From: Demequina gelatinilytica
Lineage (GTDB): Bacteria > Actinomycetota > Actinomycetes > Actinomycetales > Demequinaceae
Reading direction: 5' to 3'
Assembly: GCF_000971115.1 (NCBI RefSeq)
Contig: NZ_BBLV01000008.1
Coordinates: forward strand, 110,018 to 174,017
Length of the DNA stretch: 64,000 nucleotides
Below the pieces are notes generated by a model that saw only the letters and a list, made by a program, of their open reading frames with translations, searched no databases and was not told the origin of the DNA. Position numbers and translations under genes: made by a program. Shown here piece by piece: positions 1 to 8,690 of this stretch. Within the stretch, counting starts at the first letter, position 1. Each line of letters begins with the position of its first letter.

Positions 1-879
1 GAGGCGATCCGCTCGGGCGAGGGCGTCATCGCGACGGAGCCGCCGGGGTCGATCGTGCTCGAGGCCGTGCAGGAGTTCGGGCCCACCATGTACGCGCCGC
101 TGTCCGCCGAGCACAAGCCGGTAGGCCTGCTCATGCTGTGGCGCGACCGGGGGATGCCGTCGTTCACGTTCGAGGACCTCGAGATCGCGCAACGCTTCGC
201 GACCCAGGCCGCCATGGCGCTGTCCGTCGCGGAGCTGTCGCATGTGAAGAACATGACCACGCTCCTCGAGGAGCGGCAGCGCCTCGCGGACGACCTCCAC
301 GACTTCGTGTCGCAGGAGCTCTTCGCGACCGCGATGCAGATCGAGTCGATCGCCTCCGATGTCGAGGGCTCGCTGTCAGCGCGCCTGCTGCGCACGCTCG
401 ACCACGTCAAGCGCGCGCAGCGCGAGGTCCGCGGCGTCATGAGCTCCCTGGCCGGCCACCGCACGTCCGAGCCCATCTCCGAGCGCATCCGGCGCGAGAT
501 CGTGATGGGGACGGACTCGCTCGGCTTCGCCCCGCGCGTGCAGGTCGACTGGGCGCAGCTCTCCCACGCGATCGCGGGCGATCCGTCGCTGTCCGACGAC
601 GTGGTCGCGGTGGTCCGCGAGCTGCTGTCCAACGTCGCGCGCCACTCCGAGGCCTCCGAGGTCTACATGGCGCTGTCGGGTGCGGACGGGCGTGTCTCCG
701 TCACGGTCTCCGACGACGGCATCGGACCCGGCGGCGCCACCAACCGACACTCCGGCACGTCGAACCTCGCCAACCGCGCGCTGCGGCGCAACGGCACCTT
801 CACGCTCGCGCCGTCCCGACCGGGCGCGGTACGACCCGGCACCGTGGCCGAGTGGAACGTCGAGGCCGCCGGACGCTGA
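1..879 (+). CDS. Sensor histidine kinase, GAF plus HisKA_3/HATPase (5' end missing)
   Basis: The reading frame is open from base 1, so the N-terminus lies outside the window; 292 residues remain. The first ~85 residues look like the end of a GAF domain. A dimerisation/phosphoacceptor segment with the NarL-type motif DLHDFVSQELF follows (His at codon 100), then a GHKL ATPase domain with the N-box RELLSNVARH and the G1 box DDGIGPGG. This is the DevS/NarX class of two-component kinases, which autophosphorylate on His and pass phosphate to LuxR-type regulators. The obvious partner is the convergent regulator at 989-1606, but the two genes face each other and are not an operon. The sensed signal cannot be read from this fragment. 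Confidence 0.9.
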   Translation, partial: EAIRSGEGVIATEPPGSIVLEAVQEFGPTMYAPLSAEHKPVGLLMLWRDRGMPSFTFEDLEIAQRFATQAAMALSVAELSHVKNMTTLLEERQRLADDLHDFVSQELFATAMQIESIASDVEGSLSARLLRTLDHVKRAQREVRGVMSSLAGHRTSEPISERIRREIVMGTDSLGFAPRVQVDWAQLSHAIAGDPSLSDDVVAVVRELLSNVARHSEASEVYMALSGADGRVSVTVSDDGIGPGGATNRHSGTSNLANRALRRNGTFTLAPSRPGAVRPGTVAEWNVEAAGR

Positions 880-898
880 TCCGCACCTTTCAGACGCC

Positions 899-942
899 GA
901 ACCCCCGGGGCCGATCATCAGGATGATCAGCCCCGGGGGTTC
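899..942. terminator. Bidirectional hairpin terminator between convergent kinase and regulator
   Basis: A perfect 13-bp stem (GAACCCCCGGGGC, 899-911, with 930-942) encloses a second inverted repeat, GATCAT-cagg-ATGATC (913-928). It sits 20 bases after the kinase stop and 47 bases beyond the regulator stop, so it can serve both genes. There is no long T tract. Confidence 0.75.
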
Positions 943-988
943 GTGTGGATCCGCGCTCGATCGGTGTGGACGAGCGTGATGCCGGAGG

Positions 989-1606
989 CTAGCCGCGGAA
1001 CGAGTGCGCGCGCTTCGCGGTGGCCCACGCGACCACCTGCGTACGGCGCTGCAGGCCCATCTTCGCGAGCACGCTCGTGACGTGGTTCTTCACGGTCTTC
1101 TCGGCGATGCCCAGCTTCTCCGCGATCTCGCGGTTGGCGAGCCCCGCACCGACCAGGTCGAGCACGCGGCGCTCCATCGGGGTGAGGCGAGCGACCACAT
1201 CGTCCTCGTGGACCGAGATGTGCTGTCCGTGCTCGCGGCCCGAGGCGGCGTCGCGCACCGCCTTGAGGACCTCGTGCGAGTCCGCCGTCTTCGCGAGGAA
1301 CACGTCGGCGCCCGCGTTGCGCGCGGCGGCACGTGCCTCGTCGTCGTCGTACGAGGTCAGCACCACGATGTGGGTCTCGGGCAGCTTCGCGCGCACATGG
1401 TTGATGACGTCGAGCCCCGTCCCGTCCGGGAGGCGGAGGTCGGAGAGGATCACCTGCGGACGCACCGCCTCGGCGCGGCGCACGGCCTGCGCCACGGTCG
1501 AGGCCTCCGCGACGACGGCGATGCCGTCGGCGCGCTCGAGGATGTCGCAGATTCCGCGTCGGACGACCTCGTGGTCGTCGAGCACCAGCACCGTGATGTC
1601 AGACAT
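989..1606 (-). CDS. NarL/DevR-type response regulator
   Basis: The 205-residue protein has a receiver domain (residues 1-120) with the acidic pair D10/D11, phosphoacceptor D56 in SDLRLPDG, T84 and K106. A LuxR-type helix-turn-helix follows (about 140-200, GLANREIAEKLGIAEKTVKN). The C-terminus resembles the DevR/DosR branch. It is expected to bind DNA as a phosphorylated dimer and to be the target of the convergent kinase at 1-879. The ATG at 1606 is preceded by a TATCAT hexamer 7 bases away with no Shine-Dalgarno, so it probably has its own leaderless promoter although it follows mutM in the same direction. The regulon is unknown. Confidence 0.93.
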   Translation of the reverse strand: MSDITVLVLDDHEVVRRGICDILERADGIAVVAEASTVAQAVRRAEAVRPQVILSDLRLPDGTGLDVINHVRAKLPETHIVVLTSYDDDEARAAARNAGADVFLAKTADSHEVLKAVRDAASGREHGQHISVHEDDVVARLTPMERRVLDLVGAGLANREIAEKLGIAEKTVKNHVTSVLAKMGLQRRTQVVAWATAKRAHSFRG

Positions 1607-1613
1607 AGGGCAA

Positions 1614-1619
1614 ATGATA
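1614..1619 (-). promoter_or_regulatory. -10 hexamer TATCAT, leaderless start of response regulator
   Basis: TATCAT lies 7 bases before the ATG at 1606, just past the mutM stop. No ribosome binding site lies between. Confidence 0.6.
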
Positions 1620-1627
1620 CTGCGGTC

Positions 1628-2557
1628 CTAGGACCCAGGACCTGAGCGACGCGCAGACCATCGGCGCTGGCACCGCGCGCACCAATGCGTGGACCGGCCG
1701 CCGATGCTCTCCCGGCGGAGCAGGGACCCGCATCGCGAGCAGGGCTCCCCTGCCCTCCCATACGCCTCGAGCGAGCGCGAGAAGTACCCCGACTCCCCGT
1801 TGACGTTGACGTAGAGGGCGTCGAAGCTGGTGCCGCCCTGCGCGAGCGCGCGGCCCATGACCTCGCGGGCCGCGGCGAGGATCTCGCGGGACTGCGCCGG
1901 CGTGACCGCGTGCGCGGACCGCTCGGGATGCACGCGCGCGAGCCACAGCGCCTCATCGGCGTAGATGTTGCCGATCCCGCTCACCACCGTCTGGTCGAGC
2001 AGCACCTGCTTGATGCCGCGAGACCCGCGTCGGAGCGCGCGGGAGGCGGCGGCATCGTCCAGCGCCGGGTCGAGCGCATCGCGACCGATGTGCGCGACGG
2101 ACGCCGGCAGCAGCGGCAGGGGCGTGCCCTCGCCCCCGGGGCCGCCGTCGGGCGTGGGCACGAGCGGCTCGACATGCAGGTAGCCGAACGTGCGCTGGTC
2201 GAGGAAGTCGAGCACGAGCGCGGGCGCGGCGAGCGTGAGCCGCGCGCGGCAATGACGGTGCGGCGGCGGCGCGTCCGTGTGGACGCGGAACTGCCCCGAC
2301 ATCCCCAGGTGCGCCGACAACGCGAGGAGCGGCGCATCGTCACCGGGCTCGGGTGCGAGCTCGCACCACAGGAACTTCCCGCGGCGCACGATGCGCGACA
2401 GGGTCAGGCCCACGACCTCCGCGGAGAACTCTGCCGGGCCGCCCGGAAGGAGGCGCACGCATGAGTCGCGGTAGATGTCGACGGCGGCGACGCGTGCCCC
2501 CGCGACGAGCGAGGCGAGCCCCCGGCGGACGACCTCGACCTCGGGAAGCTCAGGCAT
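1628..2557 (-). CDS. mutM: Formamidopyrimidine-DNA glycosylase
   Basis: The 309-residue protein begins MPELPEVE, giving the catalytic proline P2 and glutamate E3 of the Fpg/Nei family. The helix-two-turn-helix region carries the DQTVVSGIGNIYADE signature, and the C-terminus holds a zinc finger with two CxxC pairs (CSRC...CARC). It excises 8-oxoguanine and ring-opened purines and nicks the abasic site in base-excision repair. It is slightly longer than usual because of a Gly/Pro-rich insertion (about residues 130-145) before the H2TH. It is the last gene of the rsmD-coaD-DUF177-rpmF-rnc-mutM cluster, 36 bases after rnc. Confidence 0.95.
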   Translation of the reverse strand: MPELPEVEVVRRGLASLVAGARVAAVDIYRDSCVRLLPGGPAEFSAEVVGLTLSRIVRRGKFLWCELAPEPGDDAPLLALSAHLGMSGQFRVHTDAPPPHRHCRARLTLAAPALVLDFLDQRTFGYLHVEPLVPTPDGGPGGEGTPLPLLPASVAHIGRDALDPALDDAAASRALRRGSRGIKQVLLDQTVVSGIGNIYADEALWLARVHPERSAHAVTPAQSREILAAAREVMGRALAQGGTSFDALYVNVNGESGYFSRSLEAYGRAGEPCSRCGSLLRRESIGGRSTHWCARCQRRWSARRSGPGS

Positions 2558-2593
2558 CGTGCGGCTCAGGCGGAGGGTGCTGGACGGTGCGCG

Positions 2594-3292
2594 TCAGTCG
2601 ACGGTGGTGATGGCCGCGTACGCCTCGGCGGCGGCGTCCTGCTCGGCATGCTTCTTGGCGGTGCCGGTGCCGGAGCCCTTCGGCTCCCCCGCGATGAGGA
2701 CGGTGGCGGTGAAGCGGCGCGCGTGGTCCGGGCCCTCGCCCGTGACGCTGTAGACGGGGCTCCCGAGCCCTCGCTCGGCGCAGGCCTCCTGGAGGGAGGT
2801 CTTCCAGTCGAGCGCGACGCCGGACGTGGCGGCGGCCTCGAGGCTGGGGCCCAGCAGGCGCAGGATGGCCTCACGGGTCACGTCGATGCCGTGCGTGAGG
2901 TAGATCGCGCCCAGGATCGCCTCGAAGGCGTCGCAGAGGATCGAGTCCTTGTCGTTCCCGCCGGTGGCGCGCTCGCCCTTGCCCAGCAGGATGCACGGGC
3001 CCAGGCCGATCTCGCGGGCCACGACCGCGAGGGCACGCTGCGAGACGCATGCGGCTCGCATCTTCGCGAGCTCGCCCTCGGGCAGATCGGGGTGGGCGTG
3101 GTAGAGGCGGTCGGTGACGACCACCCCGAGGACGGAGTCGCCCAGGAACTCCAGCCGCTCGTTCGTCGGGAGGCCGCCGGCCTCGTACGCGAACGAACGG
3201 TGGGTGAGCGCGAGCACCAGCAGGTCGGGGTCCACGAGGACACCCAACCTGCTGATCAGGGCGTCAGCTGACTGCTGCCCTGGAATGCTCAT
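2594..3292 (-). CDS. rnc: Ribonuclease III
   Basis: The 232-residue protein carries the RNase III signature NERLEFLGDSV (residues 44-54) and the second acidic cluster around D121 and E124, the Mg-binding catalytic residues. A double-stranded RNA-binding domain fills the C-terminus (about 160-232, ending in the GTAKKHAEQDAA helix). It processes rRNA precursors and other double-stranded RNA. It lies 30 bases downstream of rpmF, and a DUF177-rpmF-rnc order is typical of Actinobacteria. The length matches the family. Confidence 0.96.
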   Translation of the reverse strand: MSIPGQQSADALISRLGVLVDPDLLVLALTHRSFAYEAGGLPTNERLEFLGDSVLGVVVTDRLYHAHPDLPEGELAKMRAACVSQRALAVVAREIGLGPCILLGKGERATGGNDKDSILCDAFEAILGAIYLTHGIDVTREAILRLLGPSLEAAATSGVALDWKTSLQEACAERGLGSPVYSVTGEGPDHARRFTATVLIAGEPKGSGTGTAKKHAEQDAAAEAYAAITTVD

Positions 3293-3322
3293 ACGCTCGC
3301 GTCACGCCACCGCGCGCGGGGC

Positions 3323-3517
3323 TCAGCCCGCGTGCTCGGTGCGCAGCGCCTCGACGTACTGGCGCCCGTTGTAGGCACCGCACGACGGGCACGCGGTGTG
3401 CTGCAGCTTGTCGGCCTTGCACTGGGGGCACGTCGAAAGGTCGGCAGCGGTCGTCTTCCACTGCGAGCGACGTGCACGCGTGTTGCTGCGCGACATCTTG
3501 CGCTTCGGAACAGCCAC
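3323..3517 (-). CDS. rpmF: 50S ribosomal protein L32
   Basis: The 64-residue product starts at a GTG (3517) and reads (M)[16 protein letters not shown], the canonical L32 N-terminus. Two CxxC pairs (CPQC, CPSC) show the zinc-binding form. A longer in-frame extension upstream is not used because it overlaps the DUF177 gene in another frame. It is only 2 bases from the stop of that gene, a near-universal pairing that links ribosomal protein and 23S rRNA maturation functions. Confidence 0.96.
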   Translation of the reverse strand: MAVPKRKMSRSNTRARRSQWKTTAADLSTCPQCKADKLQHTACPSCGAYNGRQYVEALRTEHAG

Positions 3518-3519
3518 GG

Positions 3520-4077
3520 CTAACTCTCTTTCTCGTCGGTAAAACTCTGGAGTGCGGCCCACCTCGGGTCCAGCACCTCGTGCGCGTGATCGGGGTCGTC
3601 CGCGAGCCGCGCGCCACACTGGTCGCACAGCCCCGGGCAAGCCGGGTCACACAGCGGCGTGAACGGGAGGCTCGTCACCACCGCGTCCCTCACCACCTGC
3701 TCGAGCTCGAGGTTCTCACCATCGAACTCGAACACGTCCTCTGAAGCCTCGTCCTCGCCCGCGGTGCGCGAGTCGGGGTACTCGAACAGTCCCTGGACCG
3801 ACGCCGCAATCTCTTGCCGCACCTCGTCCAGGCATCGTCCGCACTCCCCGATCGCCGTCCCGTGGACGGTTCCGGAGACCCAGATGCCCTCCTGCACGGA
3901 TTCGAGGCTCAGCTCGAGCCTCACCTCCGCACCTTCGGGCACCCCGATCAGATCGGTGCCGAGGACCGCGGGGGCCGGGAAGCCTTCGGAGACGATGCGC
4001 TGCGCGCCTGGGCGCCGCACGATGTCTCGAACAGAGAAGGTGTACGGCGAGGCGGCAGGGCGTGAAGTGTGAGCCAC
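3520..4077 (-). CDS. DUF177/YceD family protein
   Basis: The 185-residue acidic protein contains [10 protein letters not shown] and, near the C-terminus, the [16 protein letters not shown] cysteine cluster of the YceD/DUF177 family. Family members are linked to 23S rRNA accumulation and are almost always encoded directly before rpmF, as here. I chose GTG 4077 because an AGGAGG lies 3-9 bases upstream; the frame continues further but those residues look non-coding. The 175-base gap to coaD suggests an internal promoter, although none is clear. Confidence 0.88.
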   Translation of the reverse strand: MAHTSRPAASPYTFSVRDIVRRPGAQRIVSEGFPAPAVLGTDLIGVPEGAEVRLELSLESVQEGIWVSGTVHGTAIGECGRCLDEVRQEIAASVQGLFEYPDSRTAGEDEASEDVFEFDGENLELEQVVRDAVVTSLPFTPLCDPACPGLCDQCGARLADDPDHAHEVLDPRWAALQSFTDEKES

Positions 4078-4252
4078 ACGCGCCTCCTGGTCGTTCCGGT
4101 CCGCGGGGACCTCGGCCCGCACCTGTCGGCAGGGCCAGCCCACAACTGTACGCGATGCGGGCGGATTCGGCCAACCCGGGTGGGCGGCCGAGGAACCATC
4201 CTCCCATGGGTTCGCGCCCCGGGCCGACCGTGGGCGGTCCCGCATGGCCCGG

Positions 4253-4732
4253 CTACTGGCGCGAGAGCGCCTCGGCGACCGCGTCGACGACCCCTTCGGG
4301 CACGTAGCGCCCGATCGCGCCGCCATGGCGCGCGACGTCCCTCACCAGCGACGAGGCGACGTGGCTCAGCGCGTTGTCTCCCGTGATGAACACGGTCTCG
4401 ATGCCCGTGAGCGAGCGGTTCATGAGCGCCATGGGGCGCTCGTAGTCGTAGTCCGCGCCGCCGCGCAGGCCCTTGACGATGACCCCCGCGCCGATCTCCT
4501 TGCAGAAGTCGACCAGCAGCCCGTCGACCGGGGTCACCTCGACGCCGTCGATCGGCTGCACCGCGCGGCGGGCCAGCTCGACCCGGGTGTCGAGGTCGAG
4601 CAGCGGCGTCTTGGTCGAGTTGTGGGCGACGGCGATCACGACCCTGGAGAACATCGATCGCGCTCGGGTCGCGATGTCGACGTGGCCCCACGTCACCGGG
4701 TCGAACGTGCCGGGGAAGACTGCGGTGGTCAT
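4253..4732 (-). CDS. coaD: Phosphopantetheine adenylyltransferase
   Basis: The 159-residue protein has the nucleotidyltransferase signature GTFDPVTWGH (residues 8-17, the HxGH-type motif with H17) and the C-terminal SSLVR segment that binds ATP. It transfers AMP from ATP to 4'-phosphopantetheine, the penultimate step of coenzyme A synthesis. Its start overlaps the rsmD stop by 4 bases, indicating translational coupling. Length and neighbourhood are standard. Confidence 0.95.
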   Translation of the reverse strand: MTTAVFPGTFDPVTWGHVDIATRARSMFSRVVIAVAHNSTKTPLLDLDTRVELARRAVQPIDGVEVTPVDGLLVDFCKEIGAGVIVKGLRGGADYDYERPMALMNRSLTGIETVFITGDNALSHVASSLVRDVARHGGAIGRYVPEGVVDAVAEALSRQ

Positions 4733-5310
4733 GGCTCGACGCTACCGCCCTCGCGGACCGCCTCCAACCGTTCCGCGTAGTGGATCGCGGTCTCGCCGTA
4801 CGCCTTCGACCGCACCCCCGCGAGGCCCTCCGGCCAGGGCGGATCACCCGCCCTGGAGGCCCACTCGAGCACCACGACGCCACCGTCCGCGAGCCGCTCC
4901 CCCACGCCGTCGAGGACCGCGGCGAGCTCCTCGCGCGCGATGTCGTAGGGAGGGTCGAGCAGGATCACGTCGAAAGCCTCGCCCGCGCGCGACAGGAAGG
5001 GCCTCACACGCTCCTTCACCACCGTGGCGGCACCGCCGGCCCCGAGGTCGCGCACGTTGCCGCGCAGCACGGAGACCGCCTTCGCATCGGCCTCGACGAG
5101 CGTGGCCGACGCGGCGCCTCGGCTCACCGCCTCGAGCCCGAGCGCGCCGGAGCCTGCGAACAGGTCGAGCACGCGCGCCCCTCGCAGATAGTCCTGGTGG
5201 TCGAGCCGGCTGAACACCGCCTCGCGCACGCGATCGGTGGTCGGGCGTGTGCCGCGCGGCGGCACCGCGAGCCTGCGACCGCCCCAACGGCCGGCGATGA
5301 TCCTGGTCAC
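4729..5310 (-). CDS. rsmD: 16S rRNA (guanine-966 N2) methyltransferase
   Basis: The 193-residue Rossmann-fold methyltransferase begins MTRIIAGRWGGRRL. It has the SAM-binding motif VLDLFAGSGALGLEA and the catalytic motif LDPPYD. It methylates G966 (E. coli numbering) of 16S rRNA in the assembled 30S subunit. GTG 5310 is supported by the TAGGCT hexamer 6 bases upstream with no Shine-Dalgarno, so the operon head is probably translated from a leaderless message. It overlaps coaD by 4 bases. Confidence 0.94.
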   Translation of the reverse strand: MTRIIAGRWGGRRLAVPPRGTRPTTDRVREAVFSRLDHQDYLRGARVLDLFAGSGALGLEAVSRGAASATLVEADAKAVSVLRGNVRDLGAGGAATVVKERVRPFLSRAGEAFDVILLDPPYDIAREELAAVLDGVGERLADGGVVVLEWASRAGDPPWPEGLAGVRSKAYGETAIHYAERLEAVREGGSVEP

Positions 5311-5316
5311 CGCACC

Positions 5317-5322
5317 AGCCTA
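5317..5322 (-). promoter_or_regulatory. -10 hexamer TAGGCT, leaderless start of rsmD operon
   Basis: TAGGCT is separated by 6 bases from the GTG at 5310. Confidence 0.6.
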
Positions 5323-5338
5323 CGGGGCCGGTCCGACG

Positions 5339-6583
5339 TCACGGCGCGATGCGGCGGAGCACCTCGAGGCACGCGCGGGCGTTGTGATACGGGCACTTCC
5401 ACGGCCCCATCTTGAGATCGCCTGTGCCGCCCGCGAGCGGCCGGTTGCTCGGGTCGAGCCGCGCGTGCCACTCGCCGTGGACACGGTCGACCACATGCTG
5501 CTCGATGAAGTCCCACGCCCGGATCGCCGCACGACGGTCCTCGGTACGCCCGCCCACCTGGAAGGCGTTGAGCCAACCGACCACGCCCTCCGCCTGCGGC
5601 CACCAATGGCGGTCCCTGTCGGTGGGGCCGTCCGGTGTGCCGGCGTAGAGCACCGCACCGTCGCCGTCCACGCCGTGGAGGCGCACCGCCTCGGCGAGCG
5701 CGAGGGTGGCCTCCCGCGTGCGCCACTCGAGGTCCGCATCCTCCACTCCGTGCGCCGACAGGGCCTCCCATGCGTCCCACAGCAGCCACGAGGTCTCGAT
5801 GTCGTGGCCGTAGGAGACGCCGTCGGAGGAACGGTCCCACGACTCGTCGAAGTACAGCGCGCAGTGGGTGAAGGGGGCCTCGACCACGATGCAGTCGAGG
5901 GTGGTGCGCAGGAGCGTCTCGAGCGCCTCGCGCGCAGCGAGATCCGCGGAGGCCCGCAGCAGCTCCGTGAGCGCCTCGAGCACGTGCAGGTTGGTGTTCA
6001 TGGACTTGGGCACGTCCGGGTCCAGCTCGGACAGCGCGGTGCGGTCCGTGGGCGCCCAGTCCCGCGCACGCGCCTCGACGTACCCGCCGTACTCGCGGTC
6101 GCGCGCCTCGGAGTCCAAGGTTCCGGCGAGCCACAGCGCGCGGTCGAGCGCATCCTCGTCGCCGGTCACGCGTGCCCAGCAGGCGAGCGCGTAGACGGTG
6201 AAGGCCTGCGCGTAGATCTGCTTCCGGTCGTCGATCACCGCGCCGTGCGCGTCGATCGACCAGAAGACCCCTCCTGCCTGCGAGTCCCACATCGGTCCGG
6301 TGAGCTGCCCGAGCGCGCGCCGGGCCGTCCCGAGGTAGCGCTCGCGCTCGGCAGGGATCGCCTCGGCGGCCGCGGAGAACGTCCAGAGGATCCGCGCCGC
6401 GAGCACGGCGTGGCGCGGCAGGTCGTCGAGGTAGTCGAGATCGTCGCTCACCCCACCGCGCAGGGAGCCGTCCTCGGCGAAGGCGTGCGCCTCCCAGAAC
6501 GGCAGGATCCCTTGCGACAGCTCTCGCGACGCGAGGTCGCGCAGGGCGGACAGCTGACGATCGGCGCTGATGGCTTCCGTCAT
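5339..6583 (-). CDS. AGE-family epimerase, probably cellobiose 2-epimerase
   Basis: The 414-residue protein is an (alpha/alpha)6-barrel N-acylglucosamine 2-epimerase family member. Motifs GHDIETSWLL and HWWPQAEG match the cellobiose 2-epimerase branch, which converts cellobiose to 4-O-glucosyl-mannose in the cytoplasm. No signal peptide is seen. ATG 6583 is preceded by a LacI-type operator (6593-6606) shared with the divergent GH5 gene, consistent with induction by cello-oligosaccharides. The frame stays open far upstream through the antisense of the GH5 gene, but that extension has no family similarity. An N-acylglucosamine epimerase cannot be excluded. Confidence 0.85.
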   Translation of the reverse strand: MTEAISADRQLSALRDLASRELSQGILPFWEAHAFAEDGSLRGGVSDDLDYLDDLPRHAVLAARILWTFSAAAEAIPAERERYLGTARRALGQLTGPMWDSQAGGVFWSIDAHGAVIDDRKQIYAQAFTVYALACWARVTGDEDALDRALWLAGTLDSEARDREYGGYVEARARDWAPTDRTALSELDPDVPKSMNTNLHVLEALTELLRASADLAAREALETLLRTTLDCIVVEAPFTHCALYFDESWDRSSDGVSYGHDIETSWLLWDAWEALSAHGVEDADLEWRTREATLALAEAVRLHGVDGDGAVLYAGTPDGPTDRDRHWWPQAEGVVGWLNAFQVGGRTEDRRAAIRAWDFIEQHVVDRVHGEWHARLDPSNRPLAGGTGDLKMGPWKCPYHNARACLEVLRRIAP

Positions 6584-6592
6584 ACGCAGAAC

Positions 6593-6606
6593 TGTAAGCG
6601 CTCTCA
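6593..6606. promoter_or_regulatory. LacI/CebR-like operator
   Basis: TGTAAGCGCTCTCA is an imperfect palindrome centred on AGCGCT and closely resembles the CebR/CelR consensus TGGGAGCGCTCCCA, to which cellobiose-responsive LacI repressors bind in Actinobacteria. It lies 10 bases upstream of the epimerase start and about 100 bases upstream of the cellulase start. No lacI-type gene is present in the window. Confidence 0.65.
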
Positions 6607-6709
6607 CCTGGGACCCCGGACGCTGTGTGACAAGGGCCTCATCCCCTTCCGCGGGGCCGTCGGATGGCGCCGCTAGGCTGACGCCAGTCGAGAACCAGGA
6701 GGTTCGTGC

Positions 6710-8512
6710 GTGGATGTGAGGGAGCAGCTGGCACGCGTGCCGCGCTGGGGGTGGATCGCGGCGGGGGTGCTGATCGCCCTGCTCGTCGCGGCGCTGGCGG
6801 CGGACGCCGCGGACGGCGGTGAGGATCGGCCCGTCACGGCGGCATCGCCCACGTCGACAGCCTCGCCCACCTCGTCGCCCTCCACCAGGTCCTCCGCCGC
6901 CGTGGGCGAGCCCGCCTCGGCCTCCGTGTGCCGGGCCTCGGCGACCGTCACGGGCACGTGGGAGGGCGGCTTCCAGGCCGATGTCTCGGTGGTCGCCGAT
7001 GCGGCGGTCACCGGCTGGACCGTCACGCTCGAGCTGGCCGACGCGACCGTCACCGGGGCCTGGAGCTCCACGCTCGCGGTCGGGTCGACCGGCAGCGTCG
7101 ACATCGGTCCGGCCGACTACAACACCGTGCTCGGCGAGGGCGCGAGCACGACCTTCGGCTTCACCGCCGACGGGGATGCACCCGCGACCCTCGCGGCGAC
7201 GTGCCACGCCGTGGGCTCGGCGGCGCCCGCACCCTCCGCATCGTCCACCCCGGACGATGCCCCGGCTGGCGACGTCCCGGCCGCGACGGGCGGCGACGGC
7301 GACGACTGGCTGCGTGCGGACGGCGCGCGCATCGTGGACCTCGACGGCAACCCGGTGTGGCTCACCGGCGCGAACTGGTTCGGCTTCAACACCGCCGAGC
7401 GTGTGCTGCACGGCCTGTGGACCGCGGACATGGAGGCGGTGCTCGACCAGGTCGCACAGCGCGGCATCAATGTGCTGCGCGTGCCGATCTCGACCGAGCT
7501 GCTCCTCGAGTGGAAGGCCGGCCAGGCGGAGGTCTCCGGGAGCGTGAACCAGGCGGGGCCGCAGGCGGGCCTCGACACGCTCGAGGTCTTCGACGCGTTC
7601 CTCGCAGGATGCAAGGAACGCGGGGTCAAGGTGATCCTCGACGTGCACTCCGCGCTCGCCGACAACTCGGGCCACGTCGCCCCCGTGTGGTTCGCAGGAG
7701 CCGTCACCGCCGACGACTTCGTCGAGGGCTGGGAGTGGATCGCGAAGCGCTACCGCGACGACGACACGATCCTCGCCTTCGACCTCGAGAACGAGCCTCA
7801 CGGGCTGCCGAGCGAGAGCCCTCGCGCCACCTGGGGCGGGGGTGACGGCGCGACCGACTGGCAGGCGGTCTCCCAGGACCTCGCGCTGCGGATCCTCGCG
7901 ATCCACCCGGATGTGCTCGTCATGGTGGAGGGCATCGAGGCCTATCCGAAGGCGGGGCGGTCCTGGTCCTCGACGAGCGCCGCGGACTACGACATCACGT
8001 GGTGGGGCGGCAACCTCCGGGGCGTCGCCGATGCGCCGGTCGACCTCGGCTCCTTCCAGGACCGGCTCGTGTACTCCCCTCACGAGTACGGGCCGCTCGT
8101 CTACGAGCAGCCGTGGTTCACGTCCTCCTTCTCCAAGGCGAGCCTCGAGCGCGACGTCTGGGAGCCGAACTGGCTCTACATCGACTCCGACGGCATCGCG
8201 CCGCTGCTCATCGGCGAGTGGGGCGGGCGCCTAGGCCAGGATGCGCGCCAGGACCGCTGGATGGAGGCGGTGCGCGACCTCATCGTCGAACGTCGCCTCG
8301 CGCATACGTTCTGGTGCGTCAACCCCAACTCCGGCGACACCGGCGGGTTGCTGCTCGACGACTGGGCGACGTGGGACGAGGAGAAGTACGCGCTGCTCGA
8401 GCCGGCGCTGTGGCAGGACGACGACGGGCGGTTCGTGTCGCTCGACCACAAGGTCCCGCTCCAGGGCGGCATCACCGTGACGGACTTCTACGCGAACGGC
8501 GGCAGCCTGTAG
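6710..8512 (+). CDS. GH5 cellulase with N-terminal anchor and CBM2-like domain
   Basis: The 600-residue protein has a hydrophobic segment at about 14-33 (signal peptide or membrane anchor), a Ser/Thr/Pro linker, a CBM2-like cellulose-binding module (about 72-168, bounded by cysteines), a second linker, and a GH5 catalytic domain (about 200-590). The acid/base is E362 in LENEPHG and the nucleophile E503 in LIGEWGG, as expected for retaining endoglucanases. GTG 6710 has an AGGAGG 7 bases upstream. It faces away from the cellobiose 2-epimerase across a CebR-like operator, so the pair should degrade cellulose outside and process cellobiose inside. Beta-mannanase activity is an alternative for GH5. 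Confidence 0.9.
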   Translation: MDVREQLARVPRWGWIAAGVLIALLVAALAADAADGGEDRPVTAASPTSTASPTSSPSTRSSAAVGEPASASVCRASATVTGTWEGGFQADVSVVADAAVTGWTVTLELADATVTGAWSSTLAVGSTGSVDIGPADYNTVLGEGASTTFGFTADGDAPATLAATCHAVGSAAPAPSASSTPDDAPAGDVPAATGGDGDDWLRADGARIVDLDGNPVWLTGANWFGFNTAERVLHGLWTADMEAVLDQVAQRGINVLRVPISTELLLEWKAGQAEVSGSVNQAGPQAGLDTLEVFDAFLAGCKERGVKVILDVHSALADNSGHVAPVWFAGAVTADDFVEGWEWIAKRYRDDDTILAFDLENEPHGLPSESPRATWGGGDGATDWQAVSQDLALRILAIHPDVLVMVEGIEAYPKAGRSWSSTSAADYDITWWGGNLRGVADAPVDLGSFQDRLVYSPHEYGPLVYEQPWFTSSFSKASLERDVWEPNWLYIDSDGIAPLLIGEWGGRLGQDARQDRWMEAVRDLIVERRLAHTFWCVNPNSGDTGGLLLDDWATWDEEKYALLEPALWQDDDGRFVSLDHKVPLQGGITVTDFYANGGSL

Positions 8513-8639
8513 CTCCAGCGCCTCGGACTCCCGCGGCGCACCAGCCGTTGGAGGGGATCCCGAGCTCGACGGCGACCTCGAGCGCGGCGCGATCGACGCC
8601 GCTCTGCCCGCCGCTGATGAGGCGCAGCCCGGGTGCCAT
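8472..8639 (-). pseudogene. Truncated molybdenum-carrier / YpsA-like protein remnant
   Basis: Reading from ATG 8639, the product starts [20 protein letters not shown] and continues to [10 protein letters not shown]. This is the N-terminal Rossmann motif of the putative molybdenum carrier / YpsA-like family (ISGGQTGVDRAAL...GWCPKGR). After about 40 residues similarity stops and the frame runs into the antisense of the GH5 3' end. Family members are about 150 residues, so roughly three quarters is missing. It is best read as a gene fragment left where the GH5/epimerase block joins the recG region. Confidence 0.6.
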
Positions 8640-8690
8640 GTCGCGCCGCCCGACCCGGTGAGGCCTCCACATGCCAGCCACGCTAGGCGG

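Noticed and set aside
899..942. Possible phage or integron attachment site
   Set aside because: The long palindrome is better explained as a terminator between convergent genes; no integrase is nearby.
6584..8083. N-terminal extension of the epimerase frame
   Set aside because: The frame stays open for 500 codons through the antisense of the GH5 gene, but family similarity begins at ATG 6583, next to the operator.
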